Below, piece after piece: positions 35,870 to 44,335 of a DNA stretch of 64,000 bases. Source of the DNA: JAJPKK01 sp963800215 (GTDB taxonomy: Bacteria; Pseudomonadota; Alphaproteobacteria; Rhizobiales; Xanthobacteraceae); NCBI GenBank assembly GCA_963800215.1, contig CAWCZY010000007.1, positions 1-64,000 on the forward strand. Reading direction: 5' to 3'. The notes beneath the pieces are model-generated. The model was not told the DNA's origin. It saw nothing but the letters and a program-made list of their open reading frames with translations, and searched no databases. Within the stretch, counting starts at the first letter, position 1. Each line of letters begins with the position of its first letter. The translations under genes and the position numbers were made by a program.

Positions 35870-35939
35870 CCTCAGTGCTGCCCAGGGTGAGTGCGCCACG
35901 AGATTACTTCGCAACGAGGAGGGACACGGTCGCCGTTCC

Positions 35940-36317
35940 ATGACAAACGCTCCGATACAGGGAAATGCGAAGCCTGTCGCTCGCTATTTTCACGGTGGCA
36001 ACCGTGGTATGAAGGTCGGCGATTATATCTTGCCGCCATCAGAGACCGGCCGTAACTCGGCATCCGATTTTGGCGCTCAAGTTGTTCATCGGAAAAATCG
36101 AGTCTATGTCAGTATAAGGCTGAGTGATGCTCAGTTTTTTGCATCCGGTAGTCAAAAGCCCATTGTATACGAGGTAGAACCGCAAGGGGAGCTCGCGCCT
36201 GACCCTGACTGCAGTTCCGGAGTTTCATTTACCTGCCCAAAGGCGAAGATAATTTCCGTTCACAAGATACCAGGCAAGATCATCAAGAAGCATCAAAAGG
36301 CGGTGAGGCGCGCGTGA
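35940..36317 (+). CDS. Arr-like ADP-ribosyltransferase-fold protein
   Basis: A 125-residue protein resembling the rifampin ADP-ribosyltransferase (Arr) fold: ARYFHGGNRGMKVGDYIL (the YHG-type NAD site), RVYVSIRLSDAQFFAS, VYEVEPQGELAPDPDC and KAKIISVHKIPGK. The pattern order matches Arr (FYHGTKA, IYFSA, YIVEPTG, DDP, RIVGV). It probably modifies a molecule with NAD; the target is unknown and rifampin is not implied. It follows the nuclease-like gene by 70 bp on the same strand inside a low-GC island. The ribosome site GAGGAGGG is unusually far (about 16 bases) from the ATG. Confidence 0.65.
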   Translation: MTNAPIQGNAKPVARYFHGGNRGMKVGDYILPPSETGRNSASDFGAQVVHRKNRVYVSIRLSDAQFFASGSQKPIVYEVEPQGELAPDPDCSSGVSFTCPKAKIISVHKIPGKIIKKHQKAVRRA

Positions 36318-36893
36318 GGCACGCGCCCGTGGAGACGGTGGCGGGACGAGATAGGCGCGTATTGCCTATACGATCGCCAGCGGGATCGAGGCGCCTCGGA
36401 TGCGGCGAACGGGAGAAAACGAGCCAGCGGGGCTGCCACCATAAGTCGCCGGCACGAGATGCGGCGCGGTTGCCGGAAGGATCGCCAGCGCGGCCCTTGG
36501 AGACGGCACGACGTCGAGGGGGTGGTTAACGCACCGGGGTGGGCCTTGTAGGGGCTCCTGGCGGCAGGTGTGCGATTTTGTTATTCGTCTCTACAGGCCA
36601 TCAATAGCCCAAAGCCGCTAAGCGAAACCATGGTCGCAAAAGTCAGCATTACCCACATGGTTGATCCCCCGATCAATACCTACAACGGTGTAGGTCCCCA
36701 CGGAGCTGGACGTGCCAACGATAACGTGGCGGAAGTGCGGCGGGTCATGCTCGTAATGGCGCGGTAGGAAGTGGCCGGCAGGAGGCTATGGGGACGGCGG
36801 TGGGACGAGGCGGCGGATGAGGAAAACGAACTGGCGCGGCTGCGACCGGACCTGTCGGGCAAGCAGGAGGAATATGCGCGGCGCGGTCTCCCA
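36318..36893. other. Gene-poor middle of the accessory island
   Basis: About 576 bases with no recognisable gene. A leftward 25-codon frame at 36581-36658 would encode a hydrophobic peptide (MWVMLTFATMVSLSGFGLLM) behind GGGGGAT, and a rightward stretch near 36790-36890 reads WDEAADEENELARLRPDLSG without a clean start. Both are noted only. Confidence 0.35.
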
Positions 36894-37319
36894 CTAAGGC
36901 CGTTTCAGCAGCACGACCGCAACGTTGGCCGCGATAGTTGCAATCGTCGAGGACACCTGAATTTCGATTTTTGCGGGCGTTATCGGCGGTACCGTCTGCT
37001 GTCCATTGTTGATATCGCAGCTTCCCCGAGGATTTGCCGGCGAGATAGTCGCGCTACCAGCTACTTGCGCATAGGGGTCTGGAGAATCCGATTTTTCGAA
37101 GAGCAAAACGAGCACAGCGATTGTCGCCGCCATATCGGCAGGTCCGGTAACGATGCAAGATAGCGCTGGCACCATGGTGTTAAGCACCATCGCTGAAAAG
37201 CGAAACGAGGAAACGCTTGTATCGGGAACAGGAACGTCCGCTGCCGATGAATGCTTTGAAGCCATGCACAATGAAGCAACGAGACCGAGACAAAAAGCAT
37301 TCTTCTGCAACGAGCGCAT
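36894..37319 (-). CDS. Possible exported membrane protein of the accessory island
   Basis: A 141-residue frame starting at ATG 37319 behind AGGGGA. It has a signal-like N-terminus (MRSLQKNAFCLGLVASLCMA), a hydrophobic segment (ADMAATIAVLVLLFE) and a second near the C-terminus (TIATIAANVAVVLL). No family is recognised. The ribosome site and hydrophobic layout favour a real gene. The composition is like the rest of the island. Confidence 0.5.
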   Translation of the reverse strand: MRSLQKNAFCLGLVASLCMASKHSSAADVPVPDTSVSSFRFSAMVLNTMVPALSCIVTGPADMAATIAVLVLLFEKSDSPDPYAQVAGSATISPANPRGSCDINNGQQTVPPITPAKIEIQVSSTIATIAANVAVVLLKRP

Positions 37320-37457
37320 CGGAACATTCCCCTAAATCGGCATCGTCAGAAAGACGCCATTGCGACCCACTCTGCTTTGGCTGGGTCTGCTAGGCAACCC
37401 AATTCTCAATGATGAATTACTGCCCGAGCCTTTCCGACGAGGCCGGCGGTCGTCGAC

Positions 37458-37500
37458 AAAAAAGCCCGCGGCGGAAATCTCCGCCGCGGGCCGTATTTTT
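37458..37500. terminator. Bidirectional terminator
   Basis: Perfect 12-base stem GCCCGCGGCGGA / TCCGCCGCGGGC (37464-37475 with 37480-37491), flanked by AAAAAA on the left and TTTTT on the right. It serves the leftward 37523-39704 gene and could stop transcription leaving the island. Confidence 0.88.
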
Positions 37501-37522
37501 CATCGCGTATGACTACCCCGGC

Positions 37523-39704
37523 TCAGTCCGCCAGCGGATCGGGGCGCATCTGCACCTTGTAGAGCTTCGGCGAGTTCTCGATGCCGCCTTCGTTGTGGAA
37601 CGGCGCCCGGCTGCCGAACGTGGTCCAGATGCCCTTGCCCTTCCAGCCGGCCTTGGGATCGTCGATGCGGCCGTCGACGTTCTTGGAGAAGAAGCCGAGC
37701 GGATAGGGAACCCGAAGGGTCACGAACTTGCCGTCTACGAGTGCGGTGAGTGCCTCGCCGCCGTTGGTGGAAGCGATCGGCACGTTTGCCCCGAGCCCGA
37801 GCGTGTTGAGCCGGTCGACCCAGATGTAATAGGCGTGCTGGGCGCTCCCCTTGTCGGTCACACCTTTGAACTGCGGTCCCGGGAACTTGTAGAGCGTCCA
37901 GCCTTCCGGGCACATCTTGCCGGTGAGCGCTTCCGGTCCCTTGATCTCGGCCTTGCATTTCCTGCGATCGAAGCTCGCCATGTGCCCGCTCGACAACACC
38001 GTCCACAGGACACCGTCCGTGGTGAGATCGAGTCCGCGCGATCCATATCCTTCGTCCGGCGGCACGAACAACTCGGCGAGCGCGGTTTCAGTCGGGTTCG
38101 ATCCCGGAATGAGATGGACGATGTAGCCGGGCTGATCCATGCGGGAGAACCCGACGTCCATCACCTGGCCCCACACGGTATCGTCGACCGGGCTCGGCTG
38201 CACGCCGTAGAAGGCCGCCATCACCCGCTTGTCCTTGGTGGGGTCCAGCGGCTCGTTGGCCTCCACATAGGCATCCCGCTTACCGTTGCCGTTGGTGTCG
38301 ACGATGAGCGGTGTCCAACCTTGCGACTTCTCGGCGCTGCCGGTCGCCAAGTACATCTTGGTGTTCAGCCAGCCGACCACGCCGCTTTGCGGGCCGCCTG
38401 CACTCGTCCATAACGTGTAGTTGCCGTCATGGGAAAAGTTCAGGTGCTGGGTATTGAAGCACGTGTCGATCAGCGACCATTTTTGGGTCTTCGGATCGTA
38501 CATCGAAAGTTGGCGCGCGGATGTATTCAGCGGCACCAGCTTTGCCGAGGGATGATCCGATCCCTTCTTGCAGAACGCCGGGTTGTCATCCTCGGGCCGC
38601 AGCTTCGCCGTGAACCAGATGCGACCCTTGTCGTCGATCATCGGGTTGTGGATGCTGGTGTGGCTGTCCCAGATCGGGTCGTCACCCCAGTACACCGAAG
38701 GCCCTGCCGTGTTGGTCTTGGTCGAGGGCGTCTGCGGGTCGAGATAGGGATGCTTGATGGTCGTAAACGTATTCTTGACCGGATCGAGAACCGGCACCAT
38801 GTCGGAGCTCTCTTCCGGCGAGCCGTAGATCGGACCGTTGGCATTGATCGTCTGAGTGTATTTTTCGCTTGCGATCGCGTCGTGGAGGTACTCTCCCTTG
38901 CAGTCCCCAATCCCACATGGAGTAGACGACGTTGCGCTCGATACCTTGAGGCCGCGCCGGTTTTTCGGAGGGGAGTTCTCCGGCGGCGATGCGGTCGGTC
39001 CAGTCCGAGAACAGGTCGATCGCCTTATCCGGGCCGAGCCGCCCGAGCGTGATCGCCATGTTCGCCATCGCCTGGCCGGACTGCAGGCGGCGCTCCCAGG
39101 CCTCATGGGAGTTCTTGAAACTGCCGAGCTTGGGCGACAGCGTGCGGACGCCCTTGGAGCCGAGCGCATGGCACGATTGGCAGGAGTTCTTGATGGTGTC
39201 GATCCAGGCGTGCTGATTTTTCAGGAAGGGCGGAATGCCGTTGCCTTTCGGGCCGGTGCCGGGGAATTCGCTTTCGGCCGGAATCTTGAGCATCGAATAC
39301 CAGTACATGCCCGGGTAATATTCCGCGGCGGCGGCCGGCGTCGGCGCCAGCGTCGCGGTCAGGTTGAGGAGCTTGCCGGGCGTGCCCGCGACCTTGGGCG
39401 AATCCACCAGCCCATAGCCGCGCACCCATACGGTGTAGCTGGCCTTGGGGAGGTCCGGGATGACGTAGCGGCCCTTGTCGTCGGTGACCACCATCTTGGC
39501 GAACCTGGTAGGCAGGTCGGTGGTCTCGGCGATGACCCATACGCCGGCTTCCGGCCCGCTCGGACTGGTGACGACGCCGCCGATATCGTCGCCGTCGATC
39601 GTCACCGCCGCGCTCTGCTGCGCGCGCAACTCGGTGGGCGCGATCGCGGCGAGCGCGAGGGCGGCTGTCGCTGCGCCCAGATACAGCGCTTGCTTCATCT
39701 TCAT
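37523..39704 (-). pseudogene. Secreted carboxypeptidase-regulatory-like / cytochrome c / beta-propeller protein, one frameshift as given
   Basis: About 727 residues if rejoined. It starts at ATG 39704 after AAGGAG with a signal peptide (LYLGAATAALALAAIAPTEL). Residues ~38-120 form a carboxypeptidase-regulatory-like beta-domain (KGRYVIPDLPKASYTVWVRG). A single heme-c site CQSCH is at 175-179. The rest is a Vgb/lyase-like propeller (IHNPMIDDKGRIWFTAKLR, EGYGSRGLDLTTDGVLWTVL). One extra G near 38911 shifts the frame between MWDW and CKGEYLHDAIASE. Periplasmic oxidoreductase-like; substrate unknown. Confidence 0.82.
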
Positions 39705-39991
39705 GTCGTGCTCCTTGTGATGTGCCGGCGAGGCGACGTCAGGCGTCGGGATCAAAGCCGCGGGTCGGTACGGTGACCGATCGCGCCCGAAAAAACGACT
39801 CGCTGAACCGGCGTTTCCTTTGACCTTGCTGGGATTCCTGCCAATGCCCGGGCTGGGCTGATCGAAGCCCGGATCTTGCGATCGAGACGTTCCGATTTTC
39901 TGGTCCGGATGATCCCTGGATCGCGGCCATGTTAGCAATTATCGAACCGGGGTGTAAGCGGAAAGCGCCAGGGCACTCGGCCGCACCGTAA

Positions 39992-40522
39992 TCAGGCGAG
40001 CCGCTTCAATCCCTTCGCGTATCGCTTCCACCGCTTCACGTAGATGCCGGCTCCCGCCGCTATCTGCGCCGCGGCCTTCTCGTCGAGGGTGCGGACCGCC
40101 TTCGCCGGCGCGCCGACGATCAGGGAATGGTCGGGAAACGACTTGCCTTCGGTGACCAGCGCGCCGGCGCCGACGATCGAATGGCTGCCGATCCGCGCCC
40201 CGTTGAGCATGATCGCCCCCATGCCGATCAGGCTGTGGTCGCCGACGGTGCAGCCGTGCAGCACCACATTGTGCCCAATGACGCATTCGCGCCCGATGGT
40301 GAGGGGAAAGCCGGGATCGGTGTGGAGGGTGGAATTGTCCTGGATCTGGGAGCGCTCGCCGATCTCGATCCACTCATTGTCGCCGCGCAGCACCGCCCCC
40401 CACCACACGCTCGCCTCCGATTTCAGGCGCACCCGCCCGATCACGACAGCCGTCTCGGCGATCCAGTAGAGCCCGTCCGCGGGAAATTCCGGCCCTACGC
40501 CATCCAGTTCGAAGATCGCCAT
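39992..40522 (-). CDS. Gamma-carbonic anhydrase family hexapeptide-repeat protein (YrdA-like)
   Basis: A 176-residue left-handed beta-helix protein. Hexapeptide turns run from about 25 to 140 (SVWWGAVLRGDNEWIEIGER, CVIGHNVVLHGCTVGDHSLI, RIGSHSIVGAGALVTEGKSF). The zinc-type histidines are in LHTDPGF and VIGHNVVLHG. It resembles YrdA/PaaY. Carbonic anhydrase activity in this branch is variable. Confidence 0.92.
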   Translation of the reverse strand: MAIFELDGVGPEFPADGLYWIAETAVVIGRVRLKSEASVWWGAVLRGDNEWIEIGERSQIQDNSTLHTDPGFPLTIGRECVIGHNVVLHGCTVGDHSLIGMGAIMLNGARIGSHSIVGAGALVTEGKSFPDHSLIVGAPAKAVRTLDEKAAAQIAAGAGIYVKRWKRYAKGLKRLA

Positions 40523-40579
40523 GCCTGCACTCCTGAAAGGCGTGAACTTGGCATGCCGCGCCGGGAATGGCGAGACGCG

Positions 40580-40912
40580 TCAGGCGACGAGCCGCTCCAG
40601 CGCTTCCAGCGCCATGACGACCAGCGTGCCCGACATCATGCTCCAGAAACTCGCCGCAATCGCCGGGAGCAGCACGGCTTCGATCCGCCCTCGCCTGCCG
40701 CGCCGGCGGCGCAGCGTATCGCGCATGATGATGAAGGGGGCGGCGAAGGCGAGCATCGGCACCGCAGCGAAAGTAGCCGGCGCCGGGCCGCGCCGGAGCA
40801 GGCGGAACGAAGGGGGCCGGCGGGTCACGAACTGGTAGCCCGTCGAGACCATGCCGGCGACGGCAAAGCCGATCGCGAAGGCGAGCAGCAACTCGATGGT
40901 TTCCGGCGCCAT
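40580..40912 (-). CDS. Small membrane protein conserved-looking, unknown function
   Basis: A 110-residue protein with an N-terminal helix (IELLLAFAIGFAVAGMVSTG), a basic loop (RRPPSFRLLRRG), a central helix (TFAAVPMLAFAAPFIIMRD) and a C-terminal helix (AIAASFWSMMSGTLVVMALE). ATG 40912 is the natural start. It lies 57 bp upstream of the gamma-carbonic anhydrase gene on the same strand. Family unknown to me. Confidence 0.75.
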   Translation of the reverse strand: MAPETIELLLAFAIGFAVAGMVSTGYQFVTRRPPSFRLLRRGPAPATFAAVPMLAFAAPFIIMRDTLRRRRGRRGRIEAVLLPAIAASFWSMMSGTLVVMALEALERLVA

Positions 40913-41128
40913 GGGACCTCGGCCTGAGTGAGGTCCCGGTGTGCCGAAGCGCCGGGCCCGGCGCCACGCAATCCTTAAAAAAGGGTTAACGGCCGGGTCG
41001 CGGCCAGGCGGATCACTGCGGCCCCCGGTCCCGGCCCCATCCCGGTCCTGTCCACCTGGGCGACGCGATGTGGGATAGTCGGCAAATGATTCGCAGCGCC
41101 ATCGCGTGACCAACAACGGACTCCCGCC

Positions 41129-41815
41129 ATGACCCTTCTTGCCGGCGGACGAAACCGGGCGCGGCGCGGCCGCGGCCCGATCCTGCACGCCCTCAGCTTC
41201 GCCGGCCTGGCGGCGATCGGGATCGTTTCGATCGTCTATCTCCTGGCGCCGCGCTGGGACGAGGCGCCGGCGCCGATCGACGCGCCGCGGCTTCCCATCG
41301 TCGTCGCCGGCGTCGTCTTCAATATCGCGCCGGCGGCGATCCGGATACCGCTGCAGCGCCGCGCCGGGCCGCAGGACCGCGTCGACCTCGCCTACGTCTG
41401 GCCCGACCTGACGCCGCCGGATTCCCACGCCGCCGGTTCGACCGCGCGCATGTTCGTCACCGTCGAGGCGGCCCCGGCGGGCTTGCTGCCGTCGGAGCGG
41501 CTCAAGACGATCTATCCGCGTTATACCGAGGAGGCCTCCGCGTCCGGCCCGGGCGGCCTCGCCATCGCGCCGTTCCGCGACGGCACGCCGTACCAGGGCG
41601 AGGACCTGCTTTACGACCCGTCCGCGCCGGACCGGTTCTTCGTGCGGTGCAACCGCAGCCGCGGCGAGTTGACCCTGGCGACGTGCCTCTACGAGCGCCC
41701 CGACGGCGCCGCCGCCCTCACCTTCCGCTTCCCGCGGGACTGGCTGGACGACTGGCCGTCCGTGCTCGGCGCCACCGACCGGCTGATCGCGGGGTGGCAG
41801 CCGGGGGGAGGATAG
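41129..41815 (+). CDS. Membrane-anchored protein, unknown function; host gene of the mystery-element insertion
   Basis: A 228-residue protein with one N-terminal transmembrane segment (LSFAGLAAIGIVSIVYLLAP) and a periplasmic domain with the Cys pair FFVRCNRSRGELTLATCLYE. Family unknown. Its last ~35 codons (41711-41813) are repeated perfectly at 43021-43123 on the other side of a 1.2-kb insertion, and the two copies end in different stop codons (TAG here, TGA at the distal copy). The reading frame is therefore complete and was probably rebuilt by the incoming element. Confidence 0.82.
   Translation: MTLLAGGRNRARRGRGPILHALSFAGLAAIGIVSIVYLLAPRWDEAPAPIDAPRLPIVVAGVVFNIAPAAIRIPLQRRAGPQDRVDLAYVWPDLTPPDSHAAGSTARMFVTVEAAPAGLLPSERLKTIYPRYTEEASASGPGGLAIAPFRDGTPYQGEDLLYDPSAPDRFFVRCNRSRGELTLATCLYERPDGAAALTFRFPRDWLDDWPSVLGATDRLIAGWQPGGG
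41711..41813. repeat. Left 103-bp direct repeat of the mobile mystery element
   Basis: Identical, base for base as read, to 43021-43123 (offset 1310). It forms the 3' end of the 41129-41815 gene. Similarity weakens to the left: shared GAGTTGACC and CCCGACGGC with short gaps. Confidence 0.95.
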
Positions 41816-41832
41816 ACATTATTCGGCAACGC

Positions 41833-42417
41833 TCAGGATCGTACAAAGCCGAGCAGTGCGGCGAGGTCGTGGTTGTCTGCCGCTTTCAGCGCGGCGATAT
41901 AAGCGCGCCGGGTTTCGCCGGCCGCTCGCAAAGCACGGCCGCCCCAGGTGAAGCGCTGCTGCGCCAATTTCACGACAAGGATGTCCCCCATCAAACGCGA
42001 CCATCGGCCATTTCCGTTCGGGAACGGGTGTACGAGGACCAGCGCGTGGTGAAAACTCGCGGCGATCTCATCCGGCTGAAATGTCTTGTTGTCGATCCAG
42101 TAGCGCGTCTGCTCCAACGCCTCGTATAGGCTGGGCAGAATCAATTGCCATCGGACGCCGAGATTTTTATCGGACGTGCGGTAGGTTCCTGCCCAGCGCC
42201 AGACATCGCGGAACATCCGGCGGTGAAGGCCGCGCCCGAAAGGCTCGCTGACGGGGTCGCGCCGACGCGAGGACGCCCATGCATCAGCTTCAAGGATGTT
42301 CTGCTGCTCCAACTCATTCAACTCGCCGCGCAGCGTTACATGGGACGGGATGAGACCCTCGCGTTCCTCGGCCGTGAGCGGTGTCGCGTCCATCGCCGCA
42401 TCAAGAGGGCCGCTCAT
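41833..42417 (-). CDS. Fic-domain protein, mobile mystery protein B type
   Basis: A 194-residue Fic protein. The AMP-transferase motif HPFPNGNGRWSRL matches HxFx(D/N)GNGRxxR, so it should transfer AMP (or another nucleotide moiety) to a hydroxyl side chain. The N-terminal part TPLTAEEREGLIPSHVTLRG and ELNELEQQNILEADAWA is the signature region of the 'mobile mystery protein B' family. The ATG at 42417 overlaps the stop of the XRE gene (ATGA), so translation is coupled. By analogy with other Fic pairs this may be a toxin-like effector. The target is unknown. Confidence 0.92.
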   Translation of the reverse strand: MSGPLDAAMDATPLTAEEREGLIPSHVTLRGELNELEQQNILEADAWASSRRRDPVSEPFGRGLHRRMFRDVWRWAGTYRTSDKNLGVRWQLILPSLYEALEQTRYWIDNKTFQPDEIAASFHHALVLVHPFPNGNGRWSRLMGDILVVKLAQQRFTWGGRALRAAGETRRAYIAALKAADNHDLAALLGFVRS

Positions 42418-42870
42418 TGCCCATCCCACAGCCGGGCCGGCCGGCGGAGAAGCTTCTCGACGAGCTGCCGATGCGCCTCATGGCGTAGTGCATTATCGTC
42501 GACGCCCTGCGCTTCAAGCCGCATCGACTGCTCGACGGAGGCAAGTTGCTGTTCCGCAATGGCCGATGCCCGTTTGCGGATCGTGTCGGCCAGGGGCTCC
42601 TCGGGCACGAAGGTGTATACGAGGCGGCAGCCCAATGCTTGCGCCGCGCGCTCGAGGCTCTTCACGGTGATGTTTCCGGCGGCTTCGCCATGCTCAAGCT
42701 CGATGACCCTGGGCTGGTGTACCCCGAGGCGTTTTGCCAGCTGGCCCGTGGTCATGCCTATCGCTTCGCGGATGGCGCGTATCCATCCACGCGGGGGCCG
42801 TGCCGCCTCGACTGGTGAGGGGCTTGAGCCTAGCGAAGCGCTTATCCAGCTGTTGGTATGCAGCGACCAT
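42414..42870 (-). pseudogene. XRE-family regulator, mobile mystery protein A type, one frameshift as given
   Basis: About 151 residues if rejoined. ATG 42870 begins MVAAYQQLDKRFARLKPLTS. An indel near 42803 is required to enter RGWIRAIREAIGMTTGQLAK, RLGVHQPRVIELEHGEAAGN (helix-turn-helix) and SLERAAQALGCRLVYTFVPE. The domain order and the pairing with a Fic gene match the mobile mystery A/B couple. It probably represses its own promoter through palindromes abutting its start codon and may restrain the Fic partner. Confidence 0.88.
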
Positions 42871-42921
42871 TGATAAGATATATCTTATCATTATAATCAC
42901 TGTCAATAAGAAATTTCTTAT
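42868..42921 (-). promoter_or_regulatory. Promoter with two palindromic operators of the mystery A/B operon
   Basis: A perfect 20-bp palindrome (TGATAAGATATATCTTATCA, 42871-42890) touches the ATG of the XRE gene. A perfect 16-bp palindrome (ATAAGAAATTTCTTAT, 42906-42921) lies upstream, centres 33 bp apart. On the minus strand TTGACA (42906-42901) is a consensus -35 box. With a 17-bp spacer the -10 would be ATATAT (42883-42878), inside the first palindrome. The predicted start of transcription is at or next to the ATG, i.e. a leaderless or nearly leaderless mRNA. Confidence 0.75.
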
Positions 42922-43020
42922 GATTAATTGGAAAGATAATCAGTATTTTCTTATCGAACACGGCCTAAGGCTATGCGGCTCCTCGGCGATCGAGTTGACC
43001 GCGGCCACGCGCCCGACGGC

Positions 43021-43123
43021 GCCGCCCTCACCTTCCGCTTCCCGCGGGACTGGCTGGACGACTGGCCGTCCGTGCTCGGCGCCACCGACCGGCTGATCGC
43101 GGGGTGGCAGCCGGGGGGAGGAT
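43021..43123. repeat. Right 103-bp direct repeat of the mobile mystery element
   Basis: Perfect copy of 41711-41813. It is followed by TGA and GAGAGAGGCGG, presumably the original downstream sequence of the host gene. No start codon or signal is attached, so it is a gene-end remnant. Confidence 0.95.
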
Positions 43124-43181
43124 GAGAGAGGCGGTTTTTCGCGGAGCCTTCAGAGGACCGGGCAACAGCCGGCAGATGCCG

Positions 43182-43391
43182 CTATTCCAAATCGGTGGCG
43201 AGGATCGCCATCTGGAAATTGTAGGAGCGCTCGTCGTCCTCGTCGTCCACGAACAGCACGCCGATGAACTCCTCGCCGATATAGACCTCGGCGGAATCGT
43301 CCTTCTTCGGGCGCGGCACCACCCGCAGCTTGGCATTGCCGAACAGACGCTTGATGTAAGCTTCCAGCTTGCGGATTTCCTGGACGTCCAC
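43182..43391 (-). CDS. DUF3126-family small protein
   Basis: A 69-residue protein typical of alphaproteobacteria: VDVQEIRKLEAYIKRLFGNA, VVPRPKKDDSAEVYIGEEFI and VLFVDDEDDERSYNFQMAIL. The GTG at 43391 is chosen because AAAAGGAG lies just upstream. Function unknown. It follows cysE on the same strand by 49 bp and is likely co-transcribed. Confidence 0.9.
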   Translation of the reverse strand: MDVQEIRKLEAYIKRLFGNAKLRVVPRPKKDDSAEVYIGEEFIGVLFVDDEDDERSYNFQMAILATDLE

Positions 43392-43440
43392 GGCGGCTCC
43401 TTTTTGCGTCTCACGAGCACCCCCGCGACTCCCGCGGGGG

Positions 43441-44266
43441 TCAGGCGCCGAGGTTATAGAGCATCTGGTCCATGGTGCGCGAGGGCTCCGCACAGCCGGC
43501 CTCGCCGATCACCCGGGCCGGGACCCCGGCGACGGTGACGTTGTTGGGCACCGGCTTGAGCACCACCGAACCCGCCGCGATGCGCGCGCAGTGGCCGATC
43601 TCGATGTTGCCGAGGATCTTGGCGCCGGCGCCGATCATGACGCCCTTGCCGATCTTGGGGTGGCGGTCGCCGTTCTCGCTGCCGGTGCCGCCCAGCGTCA
43701 CCGCGTGCAGCAAGGAGACATCGTCGGCGATCACCGCCGTCTCGCCCACCACCAGCCCGGTGGCATGGTCGAGGAAGATGCCGCGTCCGATCTTCGCCGC
43801 CGGATGGATGTCGGTCTGGAACGCCGCCGAGGAGCGGCTCTGCAGGTAGAGCGCGAAGTCCTTGCGGTGCTTGTGCCACAGCCAATGGGCGAGGCGATGG
43901 GTCTGGATGGCGTGGAAGCCCTTGAAATACAGCACCGGCTCGATGAAGCGCGTGGTGGCGGGATCGCGGTCATAGGTGGCGATGATATCGGCGCGGAACG
44001 CTTCGCCGATCTCGGGCGAATCGCGCAACGCGTCCATGAACGCCTGGGCGATGACGGCGCCGGGGACCTCCGGGATGATCGAGCCGGCGGCTGATCCGAT
44101 GCACGATCGCGGCTTCCAGCGTGTCCCGGTCGAGCACCGCCGACGTGATGAAGGCAGCGATCTGCGGCTCCTGCCGCACCACCGCCTCGGCTTCGCTGCG
44201 CACCCGCGCCCAGACCGGGTCGGCCTGGAGCTGTGGCTTTGCGTTGATCCTTTGCGGCTGGGCCAT
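43441..44266 (-). pseudogene. cysE: Serine O-acetyltransferase, one frameshift as given
   Basis: First committed enzyme of cysteine synthesis (serine + acetyl-CoA to O-acetylserine). From ATG 44266 the N-terminal helical domain reads DPVWARVRSEAEAVVRQEPQ and SAVLDRDTLEAAIVHRIS. An indel near 44085 shifts into EVPGAVIAQAFMDALRDSPE and the left-handed beta-helix with the catalytic histidines (IHPAAKIGRGIFLDHATGLV, LLHAVTLGGTG, ENGDRHPKIGKGVMIGAGAK). The conserved C-terminus is intact. Probably a sequence error in a working gene. Confidence 0.93.
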
Positions 44267-44335
44267 TCTGTCCTCCGACGGCGAGCGCTTAGCATCAGCA
44301 TCAAATGGGGCGCGGTCACCCCCTCCGCCAGCACG

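Larger units (their letters stand above)
41814..43020. mobile_element. 1.2-kb insertion carrying the mobile mystery protein A/B pair
   Basis: A segment bounded by two perfect 103-bp direct repeats and containing only an XRE-regulator gene, a Fic-domain gene and their A/T-rich control region. No integrase or transposase is present. The direct repeats are a duplication of the host gene's 3' end, as when an integrative element enters a gene's 3' end and restores it. The 42870-42960 part has much lower GC than the chromosome. Movement must depend on a recombinase in trans or on homologous recombination. Confidence 0.8.

Noticed and set aside
36581..36658. 25-codon hydrophobic peptide in the accessory island
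   Set aside because: Too short and isolated to separate from chance, despite a GGGGGAT upstream.
43021..43123. Possible independent short gene at the right copy of the 103-bp repeat
   Set aside because: It is an exact copy of the host gene's last codons with no start. It is the distal remnant of the insertion.
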